From: an uncultured Verrucomicrobiota bacterium
GTDB lineage: Bacteria > Verrucomicrobiota > Kiritimatiellia > RFP12 > UBA1067
Assembly (NCBI GenBank): GCA_945483525.1
Contig: CALYRV010000068.1
Location: forward strand, 1 to 10,018
Direction: 5' to 3'
Length of the DNA: 10,018 bases
Both the position numbers and the translations under genes were made by a program. The notes below the pieces were generated by a model. It made no database searches. It saw only the letters and a list, made by a program, of their open reading frames with translations, and was not told the origin of the DNA. Every line of letters starts with the position of its first letter. Within the stretch, counting starts at the first letter, position 1. This document shows, one piece after another, positions 7,601-10,018 of the stretch.

Positions 7601-7891
7601 GACGCAGCATGGGACGTCGATCGTGAACCAGTCGGAATCGTCGAAATCCGCCTTCCAGAAATCCTTCGCGCGAAGCTCAGGATTGCCAGCCCAGGAGAAC
7701 TTCCAATCACCGTTAAGCGACATCTTGAATGGCGTCTCGGGTTCGATCGCATCGGTAAACGCCGCCTTCTCTTCTGCAAGCGGCATCGAATAGGTGCGCG
7801 CCGGCAGTCGGTTGATAGAATTGGCGAAGGGATTCTCCCATTCAGGCGTTCCCGCGGCGATTGCAGCGATTACCGTTAACGTTGAGATCAT
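4697..7891 (-). CDS. Beta-galactosidase, GH2, LacZ-like, carrying heptad-repeat inserts
   Basis: This 1064-residue enzyme would hydrolyse terminal beta-galactosides; its length matches five-domain LacZ enzymes. Residues ~55-245 form the sugar-binding jelly roll (SYLEDQDMNRFSGIFRDV, 223-240), followed by an immunoglobulin-like domain. The TIM barrel contains GVNRHECSPENGRT (357-370) and NMVRTSHYPNNHYWYDLCD (389-407). WSMGNETGHG (461-470) carries Glu466, the acid/base, and FSCEYAHAMGN (547-557) carries Glu550, the nucleophile. The C-terminal beta-galactosidase small-chain domain runs from ~770, with YYGRGPRENYIDR at 923-935. The N-terminus is hydrophobic but lacks the usual Lys/Arg, so export is likely but unsure. 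AAAAGGAG 9 nt upstream supports the ATG, which is 19 bp past the uxaC stop. Four 7-bp-period repeat tracts lie inside the gene at loops or linkers without breaking the frame. Galactose specificity is inferred from the LacZ-type layout. Confidence 0.94.
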   Translation of the reverse strand: MISTLTVIAAIAAGTPEWENPFANSINRLPARTYSMPLAEEKAAFTDAIEPETPFKMSLNGDWKFSWAGNPELRAKDFWKADFDDSDWFTIDVPCCVETRGFGVPGYTNVRYPHADRSQPSGKDFAKILDRDTGKPDYNPVSSYRTRFTVPAEWQGRDVILRFDGVYSAYYVWVNGKIVGYAEDSKLPSEFNITPFLNSSTTNCQLSTTNLLCVEVYRWCDGSYLEDQDMNRFSGIFRDVTLWAKPKDGIWDFTVRTTPVDGYERWKVEVEGVGVEGASVALYDADNKKIGDLHSQPSTSTFSLDLSPNLWSAEKPYLYTLVVKKGDDIRAKKIGFKEQKIVGNTILVNGKKIKFKGVNRHECSPENGRTVSMSEMISDILLMKRYNINMVRTSHYPNNHYWYDLCDKYGIYVVAEANVEGHEPGYGEKGLGRFPEWEKTIVERNERNCVFYRNNPSVTFWSMGNETGHGDDFRKAIANVKSLDPSRIIHWERGNADADIDSSMYPSVEWCEKRGKLGEAKTADKLESAAGGEGFAISGHTAGKAYFSCEYAHAMGNAIGNFQEYWDVFYKYDCMTGGCIWDWVDQAMYVDNGRGRKVWAYGGDWDEEPNDGPFNCNGVITPDRKVTAKLVEVGHVYRNLVVRKAGDGIFELENRFGFTFADEFDGRWTLLADGEKVAGGAFGVPQLKPLSKCRFTVPGLADAVAKTGKDKELFVNFEFSTRKESLWAKRGWIIARDQVGLTNEKVGVRNEELRNEQSSEAPKIDEDAKAVTIEANGTKAVFCRKTGTLCRLVMNGKNIIAEGPRVGCNRAFADNDRWMRDGSAWGEDRKIGGAYSRGLTQLSYHARPLKVSKAEDGSARVSISVEVTGGKSAGFTHVSDWTVFADGTLSVENKVTPFGTMPPAIARMGLSMKLDRALEYMKYYGRGPRENYIDRCTGSFFGIWKSTVSEQYEPYVRPQVNGGKCGVRWAEFTDADGKGVRFSGSEPFFMTALHYTWDDLERARHLAGQKRFRASLIPRAEVCLDLDVRQTGLGGGSCGPYPMSKYRFDPNAPVTWSMEIAPVK
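5623..5665 (-). repeat. Degenerate 7-bp repeat tract in GH2, AATGAAG-like units
   Basis: On the plus strand the heptads CGCAATT, CTTCATT, TCTAACT, CCCACTT and TCTCATT follow in strict 7-bp register from 5631, preceded by GTTCATT at 5623-5629. They encode a polar Asn/Glu/Arg-rich linker (about residues 743-757) between the domain after the barrel and the C-terminal small-chain domain. The local composition differs from the surrounding gene. Confidence 0.65.
6976..7016 (-). repeat. Degenerate 7-bp repeat tract in GH2, GTTGAAG units
   Basis: On the plus strand the units are GATCAAG, GCTGAAG, GTTGAG, GTTGAAG, GTTGAGA and ATGGAG, with one unit of 6 bp. They encode the Ser/Thr-rich stretch HSQPSTSTFSLDLS (residues 294-307), just before the conserved LWSAEKPYLYTL strand of the immunoglobulin-like domain. 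Confidence 0.65.
7063..7095 (-). repeat. Weak 7-bp repeat tract in GH2, ACCTTCA-like units
   Basis: On the plus strand the units CTTCTAC, ACCTAC, ACCTTCA, ACCTCGA and CCTTCCA step by 6-7 bp. They encode KVEVEGVGVEG (residues 267-277). It is less regular than its neighbours and could be ordinary Val/Glu/Gly coding sequence, but it lies 47 bp from the clearer tract at 6976-7016. Confidence 0.4.
7261..7302 (-). repeat. 7-bp repeat tract in GH2, AGTTGRY units
   Basis: Six consecutive heptads occupy exactly 42 bp on the plus strand: AGTTGGT, AGTTGAT, AGTTGAC, AGTTGGT, AGTCGAG, GAATTGA. They encode residues 197-210 (SSTTNCQLSTTN core) in the loop between the FNITPF and LLCVEVYRW strands. From memory, E. 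coli LacZ has only about five residues at this turn. Confidence 0.8.
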
Positions 7892-7900
7892 GCTGGCGTT

Positions 7901-7908
7901 CTCCTTTT
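7901..7908 (-). promoter_or_regulatory. Ribosome binding site of the beta-galactosidase gene
   Basis: AAAAGGAG on the minus strand lies 9 nt before the ATG at 7891 and 2 nt after the uxaC stop codon. It decides the start and suggests translation as part of an operon with uxaC. Confidence 0.75.
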
Positions 7909-7910
7909 AA

Positions 7911-9182
7911 TCAGACGTTGAAGCCAAAATAACGGTTGGCATTATCAAAACAGACATCCGCAACGATACCACCAAGCCACTTGATGTCGTCCGGCAACTG
8001 TCCCCTCTCCACCATGTCGCCGAGCAACTGACAAAGAATGCGGCGGAAATACTCATGACGGGCATAGGAGAGGAACGAACGAGAATCGGTGAGCATACCG
8101 ACAAAGTTCCCGAGACAACCAAGTGCCATCAGTGACTTGAGCTGCGAACGCATCCCCTCGTAATGATCGTTGAACCACCAGGCGCTACCGAGCTGAAGTT
8201 TTCCTTTGACCGGACCTTTCTGGAACGAGCCGATCAGCGCACCGAGCGCCGGAGTGTCGGACGGATTGAGCGAATAGACGATCGTCTTCGGAAGCATATC
8301 CTGGCGGTCAAGACGATCGAAGATGTCGGCAAGGCCCTTGAGTCCGCCTGCTTCGCCTATGGTGTCGAATCCCGTATCCGGACCCAACTTCGCAAATCTC
8401 GCGGAATTAGGATTACGGATGCAATTAAAGTGGAGCTGACTGGTCCAGCCCGCCTTCGCATCAAGCTTCATACATTCAACCACATAGTCGGCGAGGCGTC
8501 CGGAGGGAATCTCATTAAGTCCATAATCCGCCAGCACGCATCCGCGTTTCGCGAAATAATCATGTCGCTCGGCGAGATGCTTCATCGGGTCTTTCTTCTT
8601 CGCGACAGCCTCCTTAAGTATGCGATCTGGACGCCAAGTGGGAAGCACCTTCACCTCCTTGAATTCTTTCGCAATTACTTCGTGCCACGCGAGATCGTCA
8701 TCGGGATCATCCGTAGTGCAGACAACCTTAACTCTCGACTTCACCATCAGTCTACGCGCCGAGAAGCCCTTCTTTGCAATTGCGGCATTGCACTTCTTCC
8801 ATATTTTCGCGGCCGTAGATGTTGAAAGAATGTCGGTCACGCCGAAATATCGCGCCAATTCAAGCTGGCTCCAGTCGAAAAGCGGATTACCGACCAGCTT
8901 CTCCATCGCTCCCGCGTAGGCGAAGAACTTATCGAAGCCGCAAGCGTCTCCCGTGCAATACCTCTCGTCCGTCCCGTTAGACCGCATCTGACGCCATTTG
9001 TAATGGTCGCCGCCGAGCCACACCTCGGCGATGTTATTCCATCGCCGGTCCTCCGCGATCTCCTTTGGCGACAGATGACAATGATAATCAATGATCGGCT
9101 GCTTTTCGGCATAACGATGATAGAGTTCTTTCGCCGTCTTCGTCGCCAGCAGAAAATCATCGTTGATAAAAGGCTTCTTCAT
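7911..9182 (-). CDS. uxaC: Glucuronate (uronate) isomerase UxaC, compact form
   Basis: UxaC converts D-glucuronate to D-fructuronate and D-galacturonate to D-tagaturonate in the cytoplasm, the first step of uronate catabolism. The 423-residue protein carries family landmarks throughout: DYHCHLSPKEIAED (32-45, with the metal-ligand type HxH), WLGGDHYKWRQMRSNG (55-70), TTDDP (156-160), KVLPTWRPD (178-186), WWFND (335-339) and GMLTDSRSFLSYARHEYFRRIL (362-383). Against the usual ~470 residues it is about 45 shorter. By recalled comparison with E. coli UxaC the loss lies between ~187 and 247, where two helical stretches are reduced. The usual QxHIGAxRNNN motif reads QLHFNCIRNPN (249-259). There is no signal peptide. 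GAGGAGGG 6 nt upstream gives a strong ribosome site, and the gene starts 16 bp past the dehydratase stop. Identity is secure; whether glucuronate or galacturonate is preferred cannot be read. Confidence 0.95.
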   Translation of the reverse strand: MKKPFINDDFLLATKTAKELYHRYAEKQPIIDYHCHLSPKEIAEDRRWNNIAEVWLGGDHYKWRQMRSNGTDERYCTGDACGFDKFFAYAGAMEKLVGNPLFDWSQLELARYFGVTDILSTSTAAKIWKKCNAAIAKKGFSARRLMVKSRVKVVCTTDDPDDDLAWHEVIAKEFKEVKVLPTWRPDRILKEAVAKKKDPMKHLAERHDYFAKRGCVLADYGLNEIPSGRLADYVVECMKLDAKAGWTSQLHFNCIRNPNSARFAKLGPDTGFDTIGEAGGLKGLADIFDRLDRQDMLPKTIVYSLNPSDTPALGALIGSFQKGPVKGKLQLGSAWWFNDHYEGMRSQLKSLMALGCLGNFVGMLTDSRSFLSYARHEYFRRILCQLLGDMVERGQLPDDIKWLGGIVADVCFDNANRYFGFNV

Positions 9183-9188
9183 CGTACA

Positions 9189-9196
9189 CCCTCCTC
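9189..9196 (-). promoter_or_regulatory. Strong ribosome binding site of uxaC
   Basis: GAGGAGGG on the minus strand lies 6 nt before the ATG at 9182, near-ideal for 16S rRNA pairing. It sits inside the 16-bp gap after the dehydratase stop, so uxaC can be translated from a shared mRNA. Confidence 0.8.
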
Positions 9197-9198
9197 GA

Positions 9199-10018
9199 TC
9201 AGGACCGTTTAGTAATGTAAATCTTCGCCATATCAGTCTTGTAGCAACTCTTCTCGGAGACGTCGATCTCCTCGAACAGCTTCTCTCCGGGACGGACCCC
9301 GGTGAAGACCAACTTGATATCGACGTACGGACGGTAGCCCGCCTGCGCGATCATCCGCTCCGCGAGATCGACGATCTTCACGCTCTCGCCCATATCGAGC
9401 GTGTAGATCGCCTGCTCGCCGCGGCTCGCCGCCTGCAAGACGAGCGACACCGCTTCGGAGACCGTCATGAAGTAGCGCTTCATCTCGGGATCGGTAATCG
9501 TCACGAACCCAAGCGTCGCGATCTGCTCGCGGAAAAGCGGCACCACACTGCCAGAGCTTCCGAGCACATTGCCGAAGCGCACCGCGCAGAATGAGGTCGA
9601 GGTGTCAGGTGAAGGTGAAGAATTGAGAGACATTATCGCGTCTTCGGCGGCCTTCTTGGTCTTGCCCATAACCGAGACGGGATTGACCGCCTTATCGGTG
9701 GAAATCAGCACGAACCGCCTGACGCCGTGTTCCTTCGCCAGTTCCGCAAGCTGCTTCGTCGCCTCGGTGTTGTTGCGCCACCCTTCTTCCGGATTCGCCT
9801 CAACCATCGGCACGTGTTTGTATGCCGCCGCGTGGAGCACGATCTCAGGCTGATACTTCTCGAACACAGCGGCGATTTTACCACGCTCGTTAATATCGAT
9901 CATCAGCGGCACACACACCCCGCACCCTGCACTCTGCACCCTGCACCCTGCACCCTGCACCCTGCACCCTGCACTCTGCACCCTGCACCCTGCACCCTGC
10001 ACCCTGCACCCTGCACTC
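9199..10018 (-). CDS. Nucleotide-sugar 4,6-dehydratase/epimerase, CapD/PglF type; N-terminus outside the window, repeat-expanded
   Basis: This extended short-chain dehydrogenase acts on UDP- or dTDP-linked sugars for surface polysaccharide or glycan synthesis. The visible part begins inside a heptad repeat; the NAD-binding glycine motif must lie upstream. Conserved segments follow: VFEKYQPEIVLHAAAYKHVP, VLISTDKAVNPVSVMGKTKK, AVRFGNVLGSSGSVVPLF, ITDPEMKRYFMTVSEAV and FTGVRPGEKLFEEI. The catalytic YxxxK appears as MxxxK (MGKTK), as known for the PglF/WbpM-like branch, where Met replaces Tyr. Two repeats interrupt it: the edge tract, just before the VPLMIDINE strand, encodes GAGCRVQ heptapeptides, and a second tract replaces the short loop before the AVRFGNVLGS strand. 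The protein stops soon after AKIYITKRS, whereas relatives usually continue some tens of residues. The frame stays open, so it may be functional, but both inserts and the short C-terminus leave a decaying gene possible. It lies 16 bp upstream of uxaC. Confidence 0.85.
   Translation of the reverse strand, partial: SAGCRVQGAGCRVQSAGCRVQGAGCRVQSAGCGVCVPLMIDINERGKIAAVFEKYQPEIVLHAAAYKHVPMVEANPEEGWRNNTEATKQLAELAKEHGVRRFVLISTDKAVNPVSVMGKTKKAAEDAIMSLNSSPSPDTSTSFCAVRFGNVLGSSGSVVPLFREQIATLGFVTITDPEMKRYFMTVSEAVSLVLQAASRGEQAIYTLDMGESVKIVDLAERMIAQAGYRPYVDIKLVFTGVRPGEKLFEEIDVSEKSCYKTDMAKIYITKRS
9591..9632 (-). repeat. Degenerate 7-bp repeat tract in the dehydratase, AGGTG-centred units
   Basis: On the plus strand the units are ATGAGGT, CGAGGTG, TCAGGTG and AAGGTG, then a looser AGAATTG-like end. 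On the minus strand it encodes SLNSSPSPDTSTSF, a Ser/Pro/Thr loop lying between the MGKTKKAAEDAIM helix and the AVRFGNVLGS strand. This loop is normally short. Confidence 0.6.
9913..10018 (-). repeat. Heptanucleotide tandem array CTGCAC(C/T), 13 intact units, continuing past the edge
   Basis: Thirteen contiguous 7-bp units run from 9927 to 10017, preceded by two decayed units (ACACACC and CCGCACC, 9913-9926). All intact units are CTGCACC except units 1, 7 and 13 (9927, 9969, 10011), which are CTGCACT. The variant recurs exactly every six units, giving a 42-bp higher-order period. On the minus strand the array lies within the dehydratase reading frame and encodes (G/S)AGCRVQ repeats, with Ser every 14 residues. 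Because 7 is not divisible by 3, every frame on a strand reads the same heptapeptide, and no frame contains a stop. The full length is unknown. Confidence 0.95.

Noticed and set aside
9927..10017. CRISPR-like array
   Set aside because: The units are 7 bp with no spacers; this is a simple tandem repeat.
9913..10018. GAGCRVQ repeats as a genuine Cys-rich functional domain
   Set aside because: The peptide is what any frame of this 7-bp repeat would produce, so the protein pattern follows from the DNA repeat and is no evidence of a selected domain.

Overview
The window is bacterial DNA, moderately GC-rich by eye, with every recognisable gene on the minus strand. Read in the direction of transcription (right to left) it holds: the C-terminal part of a nucleotide-sugar dehydratase of the CapD/PglF type, a glucuronate isomerase (uxaC), a GH2 beta-galactosidase, a 176-bp gap, a GH29 alpha-L-fucosidase, a small two-helix membrane protein of unknown function, and a lipoprotein alpha-L-rhamnosidase (GH78) whose C-terminus is cut by the left edge.

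Organism: the mix of secreted glycosidases from several families, with no SusC/SusD-type transport pair in view, fits a gut or rumen polysaccharide degrader. The Verrucomicrobiota/Kiritimatiellota/Lentisphaerota group is my best guess. This is a weak inference from gene style and context; no taxonomic marker is present.

How the genes could work together: the rhamnosidase, fucosidase and beta-galactosidase remove terminal rhamnose, fucose and galactose outside the cytoplasm, and UxaC isomerises released uronic acids inside it. Together they match the sugars of pectin side chains (rhamnogalacturonan) or a uronate-containing gum or exopolysaccharide. Tight spacing suggests two transcription blocks. 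Dehydratase-uxaC-GH2 has gaps of 16 and 19 bp. GH29-membrane protein-GH78 has gaps of 10 and 67 bp. The only likely promoter-bearing space is 4521-4696.

The most unusual signal is a family of 7-bp-period repeats in the right half of the window (about 5623-10018). Four tracts lie inside the GH2 gene and two inside the dehydratase gene. Their sequences differ but they share the 7-bp step, and all leave the reading frame open at loops or domain linkers. The largest, at the right edge, has thirteen CTGCAC(C/T) units with a 42-bp higher-order period and runs off the window. I saw no RNA genes, CRISPR arrays, insertion sequences, convincing terminators or plus-strand genes.
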